A stretch of 64,000 nt of DNA from Rhexocercosporidium sp. MPI-PUGE-AT-0058 (lineage: Eukaryota > Ascomycota > Leotiomycetes > Helotiales): contig JAGTJL010000008.1 of NCBI GenBank assembly GCA_020746875.1, positions 2,825,202-2,889,201 on the forward strand, read 5' to 3'. The notes beneath the pieces are model-generated. The model did not search any database and was not told the origin of the DNA. It worked only from the letters and a program-made list of their open reading frames with translations. Below, in pieces: positions 11,985 to 25,004 of the stretch (position 1 is its first letter; the number at the start of each line of letters is the position of its first letter). A program made the position numbers and the translations under genes.

Positions 11985-12391
11985 CTCGGGCTTCTAGAAC
12001 TTATTCCGCTTACGTAAGATTATCTTTACTTTTTCTTCTTCTTGTAAAGCTATGCTATCGCCCGTCCGCAAGGCCTTTACGTAGCGTTTAATTTAGTCGA
12101 CGAAGCGTATTTAGATTCCGATTAGCTTAAAGAAGCCGGTAATATCTGGTAAGCCGTAAATGAATCGCGTAAAGCGGAATCCGGCTGCGTAATACGCTTA
12201 ATTAAAAGAGAAATACCGCTTCTTCTATAATCGAGCTATTATTCGAGCTCGTATTATTACCGCACGTCGCGTTTAGGATAAGCGATAAAAGAGTTCTTTT
12301 TTAAGTCGTCGAAAGCGTTACTAGCCGAAGACGTGAGCTGCTCGGCGTATATAAGTTAAAGTTATTACTCGGGCAGCGAGGCAGCTACAGG
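11985..12391 (-). pseudogene. Decayed minus-strand coding tract of unknown function
   Basis: One minus-strand frame runs about 135 codons from near 12391 to about 11985. It is Ser/Ala/Leu-rich at the start (PVAASLP) and ends in a Lys-rich run; a middle piece is ISLLIKRITQPDSALRDSF. Its stops are TAA/TAG at likely Gln or Trp sites. No known domain is recognised. With 3240-3735 it may be a locus divided by the gypsy insertion. A retroelement Gag is another possibility. Confidence 0.4.
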
Positions 12392-12770
12392 AGGTTATTA
12401 GAAAAGGAATTAAATAAAAAGAAAGTTTTATATAACTTTTTTTTAAGAAAAAGCCAGATTTTTAAAAATATATAAATTAAAATAAATAGTACTTTTTTAA
12501 TACTTCTGGCTATTTAATTAAATAATAAAGGCCTTATAATACAAGAGGTCAGTATATAAAATAATTATTCTAAGACTTAGGTTTAATTCTTAATAAAGCT
12601 CGGTTATTATTTAATACTTTAAGATATCCTTTCTTAAGAACTTCTTAAAGTACTCGATAGCGTAATTTTTTTTTTCTTTTTTTTAATTTTTTTCTTATTT
12701 TTTAGTTTATACTTAATCTTTCTTTTAGTACTCGAGATTAAATAAGTTCTGATTTTCTTAATAAAAGCTT

Positions 12771-12996
12771 TTTTTCTTCTTTTTCTTCTTCTTCTTCTTC
12801 TTCTTTTTCTTCTTCTTCTTCGTATTATTATTATTATTATTACCGTAAGTCTTCTTCTCTTACGCGCTCGATATTCTGAATATCGAGCCTATTTATAAAG
12901 TCTATTGATTATTATTATTAAAATAATTAAGTCGCGTTTATTTATTTTATGCTGACGTATTTATAATTATCTAGATTATATTATTATTATTACTAC

Positions 12997-13027
<31 letters not shown>

Positions 13028-13215
13028 GTAAGTCTTTTTTTTTTACGCGCTCGATATCCTGGATATCGAGTTTACTTATAAAGCTTATTAATTATAATTG
13101 AAATAATCAAATCGCGTTTGTTTATTTTATGCTGACGTATTTAAAATTATTTAGATTATATTACTATTATTATTATTACTATTACTATTACTACTACTAT
13201 TACAGTAAGCCTCTT
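12771..13215. repeat. TTC/ATT microsatellites and a 180-bp hairpin-bearing tandem repeat
   Basis: Pure TTC runs (about 12785-12830) pass into ATT runs. A unit starting GTAAGTCTT.. then recurs at 12845, 13027 and, degenerate, 13204 (spacings 182 and 177 bp), each preceded by an ATT/ACT run. Each full unit has an inverted repeat: at 12866-12888 arms GCTCGATATTC and GAATATCGAGC around a single T, and at 13049-13071 GCTCGATATCC and GGATATCGAGT. Confidence 0.8.
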
Positions 13216-13682
13216 TTACTGCGCTCGATGTCTTAATTATCTTCTTTATAACTTTTTAATCCTTGAATTATATTATATATATATTAAAAGAAGTTTTTAA
13301 ATATAAATATTAATATAAGTATAGTTATTATAGAAAGCGAAGTAACTTCTGCGGCGGCGTATCAGGCGGCTTGGCGGGCTTAAGACGGCGGAAAGATAAT
13401 ATTTATATCTTTATAAGGAAAGTTAGAAGCTATAATTTTATATAAAGCAGTAAGTGGATTTTATATTATGAATAAAACTTGCTAATATTTAATAAATAAT
13501 TATTAAGTAAGTAGTACGATACCCGGATTACTTAGGAAAAGGAAGTAGAAGGCGTTATACGTGCTTAAGAATATATCCGGGTTAAATAAGTAGCTTTTAG
13601 AAGCGGTATTTATTATTAAGAAGGAGTATTATTAATAAGAAGAGTTAAGGCTTTATTAAACTTTTTGTAATTTTATTTCTTA
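13216..13682. other. Unassigned sequence
   Basis: No gene is recognised. It contains a moderately GC-rich block near 13345-13395 (GCGGCGGCG..GGCGG) that is unusual for the window. Confidence 0.3.
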
Positions 13683-13930
13683 TATAACGGTAATATTAAA
13701 ACTCGGGTGCTGTGATTAGCTTAAGTATTACTGATTAAGGCGGTTTCCGGTAAGATATTATTCGGTAAAATATTAGTTTGCTTATATTATTATTTTTATC
13801 TTAAATTCGATTCTTTTTACGTACGAGTATAATATTTTTATATAATCCGGTATATTAAGTAATTATATATTATATCTGCAAGTCTTGTATTATTCTTAAG
13901 CGCTTAAGTTAAGAGCGTTATTTACGAGCA
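13683..13930. repeat. Dispersed repeat R2, copy b
   Basis: Second copy of the repeat at 444-706, starting TATAACGG (TGTGACGG in copy a) and ending TTACGAGCA. It sits directly upstream of the RecQ-like helicase remnant. Confidence 0.55.
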
Positions 13931-13939
13931 ATATTATAC

Positions 13940-16900
13940 CGACTCTTTAGTAAAAAGCTAAAGATTATAGTTTAGCTCTTAAGCAGTTATAATTTAAGGA
14001 CGGTTAAAGAGCTAAAAGAATATAAGCCTCGAATCGAGGATTATTATTAAGTGATTGAGTATTTGGCTTATTATAATAGCTTTTACTGCTTATAATTAGA
14101 ATGCTAATATAATACTTATTATTTCCGTAAGATAAGGAAATATATATCTTTAGTTTATTAAATTAAAGTTATAATTTATAAAAAAATTATATTATAGAAA
14201 AAAACTAAGCTTTAAATATATTTCACGGGGCATAAGAGGATTAATTACTTTGTAATAACAGATAATTAAGAGAAGGAAGGGGTGTTTAAATAAGTTAATG
14301 ATTTTATTCTCTTAATACGATTTAAAAAGGATTTATTTAAGAAATTAAAAAAGGATTATAAAAATATAAAATATAATTTTAAAGAGTAAGTAATTATAAT
14401 TTAAGATATTAGAAATTTAAAATCGGAAAGGATATTATAACTTTATAACTTAATAAAATCTTTATCTTATTTAATTTCGCTAAAGAATAAAGAGATCTAA
14501 AGCTTATATAAGCTGCTATTAAAAAAAGAGTTTAATATAAGTAATAAAAATACTAAAGATCCTGATCTCGTCCGGATTTTAGTCGCTGCCGAGGCTGTCT
14601 TAAGAAATGCGTATAAGCTATGCAGCAATACTTCGGTAAACCGGAAAATAATATAATAGTAAGCTAATATCTTAAATAAATTCTATATTAAAGCGTTAAG
14701 TAAAGTAAATAGATTCCGGTATTTCAAGAATACATCGATCTTAATTATTTATTTTATTATTATAAAGCAGCTATTAATATATTATTATTACGTAATATAT
14801 TATGAAGGCGGCTATTTTGCTCGAGCTAAGCTAGATTAAATGCTACTTAAGGACGTTATTTAATTAATTGCTTTATAAATTCAAGTTATGAACGAAATTA
14901 TAAAAGCTTTGGTTTTAAAGGATAAAAAAGAAGCGGAGCTAGCTTTTAAGTATATTATTCGGCGATTTTACTTAACGCTGATTTATTATATTATTAATAG
15001 CGTATTATTTAAATTTTATTTTGAATTTCTACGTTATATTAAGCAGAAAAGTTCGTAAGAAAGCCGGAGTTTATAAGAAGAGCTAGGGAATTTTAATAGC
15101 TATTTATTAGCTTTAATTTAAACTACTTAACTTATATTCTTTAATTATGCTTATTTTTAAAAGCAAGACGACGAAAACTAAATTCTTGTTTTTTTGCTAA
15201 GATCTGCAAGAAGTTCTTTTAATAGCTAGCGAAAACGTTATTTAAGTATATTCTATAATAAAAGCTGTATTTATTTAAGGTTAAAAGGTTATAATTACAA
15301 AACATTAAGCTCGGTAATCTTTAGACGAGTAAATAATAAATATTATAGAATAAAATTATATATATCGCAGATCTTTAACTTCATAGTTTCCGAATATTAA
15401 TAAGCTTATACTTTATTTATAATAAGCTCTTGTTTTAAGTTAAAGACTTTATTTTAATAAAATCGTAAAAGCTAAATAATAATCTGGACTTAGAAGATTT
15501 TAGAAGCTTATAGCTCTTTTATCTTAGTAATTTGAATTTTAAAAAGTGCCGAGCTCGCTTTCTTTCGGCGGATTTAAAGTAATATTAAGCTCTAAGTTAT
15601 ATTCTTAATTAAAGCTATAGATAAAAGCGTAGTCTTATACTTTAATATTATAATTATTTATAAAGCATATATTTAAGAATTTTTAAAGCGGGTATTAATA
15701 TTATATTATATCTCACCCGGCCTGCTATTACGAGAGCCCGAATTACTCTTAATAATATAGCGAAATACTGCTCGATAGCGCTATTTATTAATATAAAAAA
15801 GCTAATTATAATTTATATTTAATATTATAAAAGTCAATAATAATCTGGCGCGTATAAAGATAATATTCGATTCTTACTTAAGACAATTAATAATTTATTA
15901 CTTTTGTGTATTATATATATTTTGCTTTTAAGATAATTATTTCTCTGATAGTAAACTCCTAGTATTCTTATCTTTCTTACTTTTAAGCGAAACTGGACAG
16001 GATAATATAAGCTAATAAAACGCTTTTGACTTACTTAACGAAAGCATATGCTCGTGCTACAGTACTACGCCTACATACGTCGAATTAGCGGCAGTTTGCA
16101 GTATCGATTATTAAAAAGAAGTTCTTTATTAAAGAACAGGCAAATTTTAATCTTAAAAAGATATAAGAAAAGATATTAAAGACGAATTAAATTTATTACT
16201 TTAATTAAACTTAATAACTATAATTATTATACTTTAATTATGTATATACTAGAACAATAACGCTTATTATGAATATTTTATTACACCGGAATTACCGAGC
16301 ATCCGAGAGTTGGCGTATATTCTTCCGGTTCGATTATATTCTGCAGGAAAAAAGGCCGCGGAGTGCTTTAAAGATATTATTATTACGAATACTGAATGCT
16401 TTTAAGCGTAATTAAATACGTAGAAAAAGTGTATATTCCGAGGCTAATTTATTAATTATTACTCGGAAATTATATAACGCATTAAGCTTGCAATTCCGGG
16501 TCTTTAATCAGCGGAATAAAGTGCTTATTATTATAAGACCTTAACTAGCCGAGCAAATAATTCTGGTAATAAGAATCGGCTTTAATAAGATAATAATTAT
16601 TATAATTAATACTATTATTGCAAATGCTGAGATTATAATCCTTATTTTGCTAATAATTACTTTACGAGATGATATATTAAGACGCTTTTACGATATAAGT
16701 ATCCGGCTATTAATTTAGTCGGTAGATTTTAAGCAGTCGGCTTTATTAGTTATTATATTAGCTAAAGTAGCGTATACTTAAAGCTTCCTTAAATATTATT
16801 ATATTTAAGTCAGTAAGTAAAAACTCGATCGTATTATTATCGACGAGAGTTATCTTATTATTACAATTAATAATTACCGGTTATATATGGCCTAACTGAG

Positions 16901-17846
16901 CTAGTACGTCCGGCAGGTCAGGACGCAGACTATTTAGCTGACAGTAACCTTACTTCCTATAATATAAGAAGAGTTTATTAAGTATAATAAGTTAATGAAA
17001 CTTAAGGTTATCCGGGAATCGACTAATCGGCCGAATATTAAGTATATAATCAGCTTCGAGACCGGACCCGGGCTTTTAATTAAGAGAGTTGCCGACTTAA
17101 TATAAGTATACTAGCTTTAATAAAAGATCTTTAATTATTCCTGCGATAAGATTATTATTTATTACCGTATATAAGAAGAAATAACTTAATTTACAGTTAT
17201 TTTTAAGTATTTTTTATATATTTTAAGATCCGAAACCGAAAAAGAGAAAGTTGTAATTATCTTTAAATAGCTTAATAATAGAAATTAGCCGGTAATTATA
17301 ATTATATTTGCTTTTAAAATCGGATTTAATTATTTATTCGTCCGCTAAGTAATTCATATTAATAAATTAGATAAATTGATTAATTTTACTTAAGAGTCCG
17401 GGAAAGCTAAGCGGAATAAAAGTAAAGCTTTTTCTATTATTTTCTTATATGCCGGATAAAAGCTTTAAGTTAATAAATACTTATCCGCGGATCGAGAAGT
17501 TATGTAGTTTTATTTTATATAATAATATTATTCCTGTAATATTCTGAGTTAATTCTTAGATACTTAATCGGATTAGCGGTAATATATGCCAGGTAAAGAG
17601 AAGTATCAAGTTTATTATAAGCTTTATAAAGAAGCGCGACTAGCCGATGTTATATTTGCTTTATCGTATAAAATAAAAATGGAATTTACCGGGCCAGAAA
17701 AAGTCTTACGGCAGGATTATATCCGAGAGCAAGTCCTTAATAATTATAAAAGCGACCTCGAGATTATAATAAAGTTATACTTTTATTACCGAATCGAGGG
17801 CCGCGAGTTCGATTATACGTTAAGTAAATACTTACGGCGGTTTTAA
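13940..17846 (+). pseudogene. Subtelomeric RecQ-like (telomere-linked type) helicase, RIP-inactivated
   Basis: The ancestor was a superfamily 2 ATP-dependent 3'-5' DNA helicase of the RecQ group, a family often amplified next to fungal telomeres. In order: a C2H2-like finger at 14087-14158 (C-x4-C-x12-H-x4-H, both His now Tyr) in the N-terminal region; motif LRDDILRR near 16665 (ancestrally LRxDMxxR); motif II LDRIIIDESY at 16824-16853 (a DE-C-H box); motif III LTVTLLP near 16940 (LTATLPP type); RESTNRPNI near 17020; IIIIFAFKIG near 17296; and motif VI *ESGKAKR at 17391-17414, which matches QESGRAGR after RIP. From motif II to the end at 17846 everything is in one frame. The last 86 codons (from 17586) are open and Cys-depleted. 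The N-terminal part is in another frame, so indels exist. No clear Walker A survives. Confidence 0.88.
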
Positions 17847-18971
17847 TAAATCCGTATTAAGTAAAAGGCGTATCGTATATAAGACCGAAAGAATAAGAAG
17901 TAAATTAAGCGATATATAATATATTAATAATATTATTAATTATAAGATATTGTGAAAGTGAAAACACTAAACACATAATAAGAGGGTAGTAAAGCAAGTA
18001 TCGGAAGGTAACCGTAGGAAATACCTATTTAACGAATACTTAAGATATTATATATTTAAAATATATAATTTATTAAAAGAAAGGAAAGGTATAATTTAAA
18101 TAAAAAGGAAAAGTTATAATAATAAAAATTATTATTATCGTTAAAAGATATTGCCTTAAAAGTTATCTTAAATATAATAAGATATAGCTTAATCATATGA
18201 CAAATAAGCCTTTAAAGTCAACCCTATTATATACGTCCCCTTTTTAAAAAACTCATACTCGACCTCGAGTAAAGAAATAAAAACTAATATTACAGCTTTA
18301 AAGCTTTAAATACTCAAAAGAAAATGTATTTAAGTAAGGACAGGTAAATGTCAGGTGACTTACACCTCACCTTTAGAAGCAAATAATTGTCTCGCTTAAC
18401 ACCTTTAAATATTATCTTTTACCTTATTATTCTTTTTTTTTTCTTTTCTTTTTAATAATTTTATTACTCTTTTCTATAATACTCTTAAGGAAGCTTTACG
18501 CGTTTCTTTACACTTATATTAATCTTTTTATACCTTTTAATACCTATTACATCGTTTCTACCGCTTAAACTTACTTTTTTAAATATCGCATTCGAATAAA
18601 CTTTAGTTTTAATAAAGTTAAAGTAATTCTTTTAAGACAAATCGGCGTATAATTAATATTTTAAATAAGTTCCCGACTTCTTTTCTTACGGCGCAAAGAC
18701 TGACTTTCCTTATAAAATAGAAATCGATCCCTATAACGCGTCGAATTCGTTAATATTCCCTTATACTTTAAGCTAGCGTGTTTTTAACGACCCCGCTCCT
18801 TTTTTATACTCTTATTTTAACGAATTTTCTACGAACTTTCCTAACTTTTCAATCGTTATTAAGAATAAAAGGAAATATACTAAAGGCGTATTAAAAAAGT
18901 AAAAATACGTAAATATATAAAATTAAAAGTAAATAAGTAATCGGAGGACGGTTTTCTTACTTTTGAGATTC
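17847..18971. other. Unassigned sequence between helicase remnant and copia copy A
   Basis: No confident gene. 17950-18030 is less A+T-rich than its surroundings and has several CA/TG dinucleotides, so it may be less RIP-exposed. 18470-18900 has short coding-like plus-strand stretches with stops, but I cannot name a product. Confidence 0.35.
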
Positions 18972-18976
18972 AAAGT
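18972..18976. repeat. Target-site duplication AAAGT (left, copia A)
   Basis: AAAGT precedes the 5' LTR and recurs at 27338-27342. Confidence 0.9.
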
Positions 18977-19165
18977 TGTCGCGCCTTAGCGCAGTCTACT
19001 AGTTATATGTATATTCTCGTAAGTACTTACGTGTATATATACTTAAGTTACAGTCTTCTCTTGCAGAAGGTAACGCTTATTTTAATAAATCTTTTGAATC
19101 TTTGCTTTTTATATTAATCGTAGAGCTCTTGAATTACGAAAAGCCTGCTTCATTTCTGTACGATA
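18977..19165 (+). repeat. 5' LTR, copia copy A
   Basis: Starts TGTCGCGCCTTAGCGCAG and ends TGTACGATA (ancestrally TGTACGACA, as preserved in the 3' LTR of copy B). 189 bp. Confidence 0.93.
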
Positions 19166-19284
19166 ATTAAGAGTTATATCTGTTTTTATAAGCTACTTTT
19201 AGTATATATAAATTTCGAGCTTTAATTAAGCTTATTTAATTTTAATTTTACGATCTTCGTTCCTTTTCCTTACGATTAAACCTT

Positions 19285-20560
19285 AATGCCTTTCTTAACG
19301 CGATTATTAAGATATTATCGCACGATAATCTTAGCAGTTTTAACGCAAATATTATATACTTAAAACTTAAAGACTTCCCGTTATAAATAAATTATTTAAT
19401 TCTTAGCGCTTAAATACTCGGACTCTGGCTTTTCGTTAACTTAAATGCTTTTAATACAGAAATATTAGCTAAAATTATTAATAAAAATCCACGGACCGCC
19501 GAGCAGATTACTTAATAAAAGAATAATCTCGCTGAATTAAATTATATAATAAAAATAAACGAATATAACGAATAATTCCAGAAATAAGCGCTCGATCGTC
19601 ACGTAATAGCTGCGTCTTCCTCGGATTAAATAATTGCAAGCTTTAACGCTTTTATTACTCTTCTTCTTACTCGACCGCATAAGCTTATTAAAATAACCGC
19701 AGAATCTTATTAAAAAGAAGCCGAAGCCGAAGCTAAAGCGTATATTATAAAATACGTAATATAATAATTATAAACTACAGTATATTTTAAGCTTTACGAA
19801 TAGATTAAGAAAATTATAAGCTGCTAATTCTTTAATATAATAATTATATAACTCGTCGCTAAGAAAAAAATTAATATTCAAGCACTAATTCGCACGCTTA
19901 AGATAATTCTATATTAAACAGATATAACGATTTAAACGATAATCCGCTAAGATTACTTATAATCCCTGAATACAAAGAACGTCCGAAACCCGAAAGATTA
20001 AATTATATAATATTAAGAGCTAATCCGCAAAAAGAATTTATATTATATACCGGAAGTACTTAATACTTTTAATATTAATCTTTTCCTGATTATAACTAAT
20101 AACTTTAATAGTTTATAAGCTCAAAAGTACTTTCTTAAGATTAAAGAAGCCGACGAGCTCGGGATACCTCTTAAATACTCTTTAAAATAGCTCGTATAGC
20201 TGTTTTATTCTAATTAAGTCGATCGCCAATATTAATAGCTTATCGGTAGCAAATCAAAGTATAATTATTTCTCTATTTTTAATTTACGCTCTAATAATAA
20301 TAAGACACCCGACTCGGAAGCTTTTAATTTATATAATTAAAAATCAAACCGATTTAAAATAAAAGGAAAACTTATAAAAAAGGCATATTTATACTTAAAG
20401 GATAAAACTTATTACTAGTCTCCTTTAAATTATACTCGTCTTTAAATAATAATTTATAAAAAAGTATTTATTAAAAATTAAGATAAAATAGCTCGTTTAA
20501 ACCTAAAAATAAATAATTAATATTATAATAAGATCCGGCAGCGATTTATTACGTTATAAT
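19285..20560 (+). pseudogene. Copia A Gag
   Basis: A coding-like frame with stops at Gln/Trp sites runs through this interval. It contains SHDNLSSFNANIIYLKLKDF near 19320, a usual Gag-type opening for fungal copia elements. A basic region near 20365 reads KAYLYLKDKTYY*S and fits a former Cys-x2-Cys zinc knuckle (Cys to Tyr/Leu-type changes). The ancestral protein would have packaged element RNA into particles. The start codon cannot be fixed. Confidence 0.7.
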
Positions 20561-21349
20561 AAAAAGCTCTTCGCAGGCAAATAAGCTCGGATAAGCTTTT
20601 CTCTTAATTAATAAAAGATCTCTTAATAAAATTAAATAAGTAAAGATTTAATAAATTAAATAAAAAGAAATCTACTTTTCTCGGAAACTTATCAGATAAA
20701 AAAAGAATAAGCAAGATCCACGCGCACTCGATATTCTTACTTAATCTGGCCGAGCATTCAATTACAAATATATATTCCTTTTAGAATTCATTTTATCTTT
20801 TATTAAACTTTACTTTATTAAATAATTATAAAATAACTAATTTAATTAACGATTATTTAATATTATTAAAAGGATCTTTTATAAAATCTACTCTTAAGGA
20901 TTTAATTAAATATAAAAGCTCTCAATTACTTATTATCGGGCGCGGAACTCGAGTTATAAAAGGAGTACTTAAGGATTCAAATAGAAAATTATTTAATCTC
21001 ACGCTTCACGACGTCGTAATTATAGAAAACTTTTATATTAATATTATCTCTGAAGCTTATTTTTATAAGACCGGTCTTTAGTTCTATAATATAAATTATA
21101 TTTTAAGATAAAACAAGAAAAGCTTATTAATTAATAAATATTATATAATACGATAGCTAAAGCGTAAATAAAACTTCGTTTTCTTTAAATATAAGTTACG
21201 TTTAATTTACTTTTCGAGCACTTATAATATATTTTCAAGCGTTATAAGAATTATAATATTTTTAACGCTTTTTAAAAGAATAAATAAGTCGTATAAACTA
21301 TTTAGAGATTATAAGTACCTCAGAATAAACTCGGAGTGTATTTAATATT

Positions 21350-22470
21350 TACGAGCAGGTTATTTAAGCCCGGATGCTTTAAGGAAATTAATAAGTATAG
21401 CGAAAAATATTAAGATTATTAAAATAATAAGGAAGATTAAATACGAGTAATATACTTTAACTTATATTATTTAAATAATCTTTAAACGTTTACCGGAAAA
21501 GAAATCTCTTAAATTATTTTAAAAAATTACTTAAGATTTATTTAATTATCCGAAATATTAAAATAATTACTCTTAGCTCCTCGTGCTTAAATGCGAGTAT
21601 AGCGGCTTATTCGTTAGTTATGTATTATAAATAAAAGAGCACGATAAAATATTTCAATATATTAAGAGCTTTAAAGCTTAAGTTCGAAAGCAGTTTGGAT
21701 TCTTAATATGCAAATTCAAGTATAATTAAGAAAAAGCAATTATTATAATTCGAAGATTTACAAGATATAAGAAATAAGCTGATAAACTCGGAATTAACCT
21801 CGAGCTCTTATTAATAGTAATTCATAAGTTAAATAACGGAGCCGAAAAAGCTAGTTAAGAAGTAATTAATAAAAGTATTAAGATAAAATTATTAACTAAT
21901 CTCCTCGTAAATCTAAGTATTAAATATATACTCGCAGGGATTTATTTATATAATAAAAATCTAAGGCAAGTAAATAACTGGCTGTTATTTATTAAAATTA
22001 ATAATAAGTGGTTTCGGAATTATTTTCGGTAATATAACCCAGCGCTTATTATAAGACTTATTATAGATTTCAAACTAAACTAAAATAAGATTTATATATA
22101 TAATTATAAAGCGTACTTATTAATAATAAAAAAAGCTAAAAGATAAGATAAGAAAGCGTTTAAAACAATTACGCGTGCGTATATTAAATATCTTATAAGT
22201 TTCTATGCTTCTAATATTTATAAGATATAAGTACTACGTCTCGATAGAATAATTATTACGCGTAACGTGCGTTTTAACGAAAATAGCTTTTATATTACTT
22301 TAAGTGAAGAAGCAAAGATTACGATTTAAGAAGCTAAATCTATTTACGATCTTATCGAAGAGGATAAGTCTGTCGTAAATTAGGCTGGAATTATTAAGAA
22401 TATTATTAAAGATATAATTATTAAGGAAAATAATACGAATCTTTTAAGCGAAGACTTGCTTTAATTATAT
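21350..22470 (+). pseudogene. Copia A integrase with GAG-pre-integrase domain
   Basis: The ancestor inserted the cDNA into chromosomes. GAG-pre-integrase: AGYLSPDALRKL near 21355-21390, where the Tyr stands for the usual His. The core follows: DLFNYPK near 21535, LLVLKCEYSGLFVSYVL near 21575-21625, and NNGAEKAS*EV near 21835-21865, holding the catalytic Glu of the NGGAER-type block. The C-terminal part has the conserved YRI..(R)NVRFNE-type block near 22225-22275. Most stops are TAA/TAG at Gln positions. Copy B has the same blocks near 55475-56560. Confidence 0.88.
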
Positions 22471-23559
22471 ATTAAATAAATTTAAAGATTAATTAAAAGC
22501 TTTAAAAATCAGAACTCGGGGATAAAAGAATATATTAATAGCTTGAATATAATAAATAAACTTTTAATTCCGGAATATACTCTTATTTTAAAAAGCTCTT
22601 TTAAATAAAGTAAAGAATTAGAAAAGAATACGTTAGACCGAGAGTCTATTTTAAGTATAAAGCAGGACTCAGAGGCATTCGACTCGCGTAAGAATATATA
22701 ATTTATTAATCGAGATTCGAATATATTATAAGATTAAGCGCGGGATTCGTCTCGATCATCACGTATCGAGATTCAAATACCGTCGAGACCTTAATTATAA
22801 GAAGAGTTTTTAATAATAATTTTAATATTATATTCTTAAATTAAAGTATAAAATACTCGGATAACGGAAGCAGAATAAGCGAAAATAATACGCTCTTAAA
22901 CTGCAGCGGAAAAAGCTTAATTAGAATTAAATATATTTATTAAAAGCTCGGCAGAAGTAAAAAAATTAATTAAAAATAAAAAGAAAAAAAGAAAATTATA
23001 AAAAAATTAAAATAATAAAATATTTATAATACTTATAATTTTCCTTAAATAAATACGCTTCGATAAAAGTAATCCTAAGCTCGGAAATAAGCTTAATCTC
23101 GGGGGTAATTAAATCCTCGATTAATATAATAATTTTTAATCTGAAGTCGATTAGATGCTTTAAAGGCTTATATTTAATTAATATATATTATTAAAAGAAT
23201 AAGATAATCTTCGAAATTCAACGAAGATTATATATTATATAATTGTAATAATAATATAAATAAGCCGTTAATTATTAAAAAAGAAGATCTCATTTTTAAA
23301 AATTAAAGTCTAAGATCTTTTATTTAAATTAAAATAATAAAATAATCTTAAAAATTACTTAATAAAAAAGTAATTTAAAGAAGATATAAGCTTAAAAATA
23401 AAAATAATAAATAAATAAAGTTATTAAACTTTAAAATTATTTATTTTAAGTATTATATTAATACTTATCTCGCTTATATAAGTTTTCAAGTATAAGCCCG
23501 ATTTAAAAAAATATATTTTAAGATATAAATCCCGAATTATTATACGAAATAATTTTTAA

Positions 23560-24960
23560 AATAAATTAACGATCGTTTTTATATACGCTAGCACGCTTTT
23601 AACTAAATCCTTCCGAATCGCTATAGCGCTCGCAGCTCATTTTAACTTGGAAGTTAAGTGCTTCGACGTAATTAACGCGTTTATTAACGCTTTTCGGGAT
23701 ATAAATAATAAAACCGTATATTACAGATTCTTTTTAAGTTTTAATAAGCTTAAATATATACTACGAGTTAATCGCGCTTTTTACGGGATGCGTAATTCTT
23801 TATACTTATAATATAAGTATATTAATAAAACGTTAATAAATTTAAAGCTAATTTCATACTCGGAGGAATCGTATATATTCATAGACCTTACTTATAAAAT
23901 CCTTATTTTCTTTTATATAAATAATATTTAAGTGCTTTACTACCGAGACGATTCAAAGCTCGGATAGGATTTTATTAAGCGATTAAATTAAGCGTACGAT
24001 ATATATAATTTTAGAAATATTAAATAATTCTTAAGAATTAAAATAATACGCGATAAAAAGCGTAAGATTATCTTTTTAATTTATAGCTAATACGTTAAGA
24101 AAATCATTCGAAAGTTTAAATAAATTAATAAGAAGTATCCTACGATACCGCTTTTTTAAATCGATCTTATTAAATATAAAAGATAAGTTTTAAAGAAATA
24201 TATTAAAGCTTATTAAAAGAGAATTAAGTCGGTATTATATACAGCGATTATTACAAGACTAGACGTAGCTTTTGTAATCGCCTAGCTCTTATAATTCGCG
24301 ATAAATCTTAATTTAAAATATTTTATAATTATATATTAACTTATTCGCTACTTATTTAATACGCGCTTTTTAAGTATTATATACGAAAGTAATTAAGAGA
24401 AAGCGCTTTATATTATTTTAAATATATCTTTTGTAAATAACGTCGATACTCGGAAGTTATTTTAAAGTTATATAATCTTATTATTCGGCAGGCTAATAAT
24501 CTAAAAAGTATTAAAGTAATCTACGATTATCACGTCGATTATTAAAGCGGAATTATTAATATTAAAGTATATTAAAAAAAAAACTATAGCTTTTTAACGA
24601 TTTTTTCGGAACTTAACTTTTAATATTAATAAGACTTAAAAGATCTTTTATAATAATTAATAAACGATTAAATTAATTATAAATAATATTAAGAGAATTA
24701 TTATTAAGTTTTATTATATAAATATTTAAAATATATAACTTAAATAAGAATATACTCGTAAATTATTTAAAATAATATATCTTCCAACTGCTAATATACT
24801 TGCTAATAAGCTTATAAAGAATCTGTCTCGCTAGAAATTCGAGCTTTTTAAAGTATTTTTAAATTTTAATAATTACTGATTTTAAATTAAAAAGTTTTAA
24901 ATATATTTATTAAAAATATATTAAGAATATCTTTATGCGATCTTTTATTTATAAAACTTT
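23560..24960 (+). pseudogene. Copia A reverse transcriptase and RNase H
   Basis: RT opens with YASTLLTKSFRIAIALAA near 23585, then FDVINAFINAFR near 23660-23700 (DVxxAFL block). The active-site box is read as YINNI near 23913, where YVDDI has lost both Asp by GAT/GAC to AAT. RNase H follows from about 24535 with TEAELLAL-type and TKLRYINI-type blocks (clearer in copy B) and a closing LPTANILANKL-like segment near 24785. The ancestor made cDNA in virus-like particles. Stops are at Gln sites. Confidence 0.9.
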
Positions 24961-25004
24961 TCTAATTTAATATTTTAAATATTCGCGCTCCAGAAACGCC
25001 GAAC

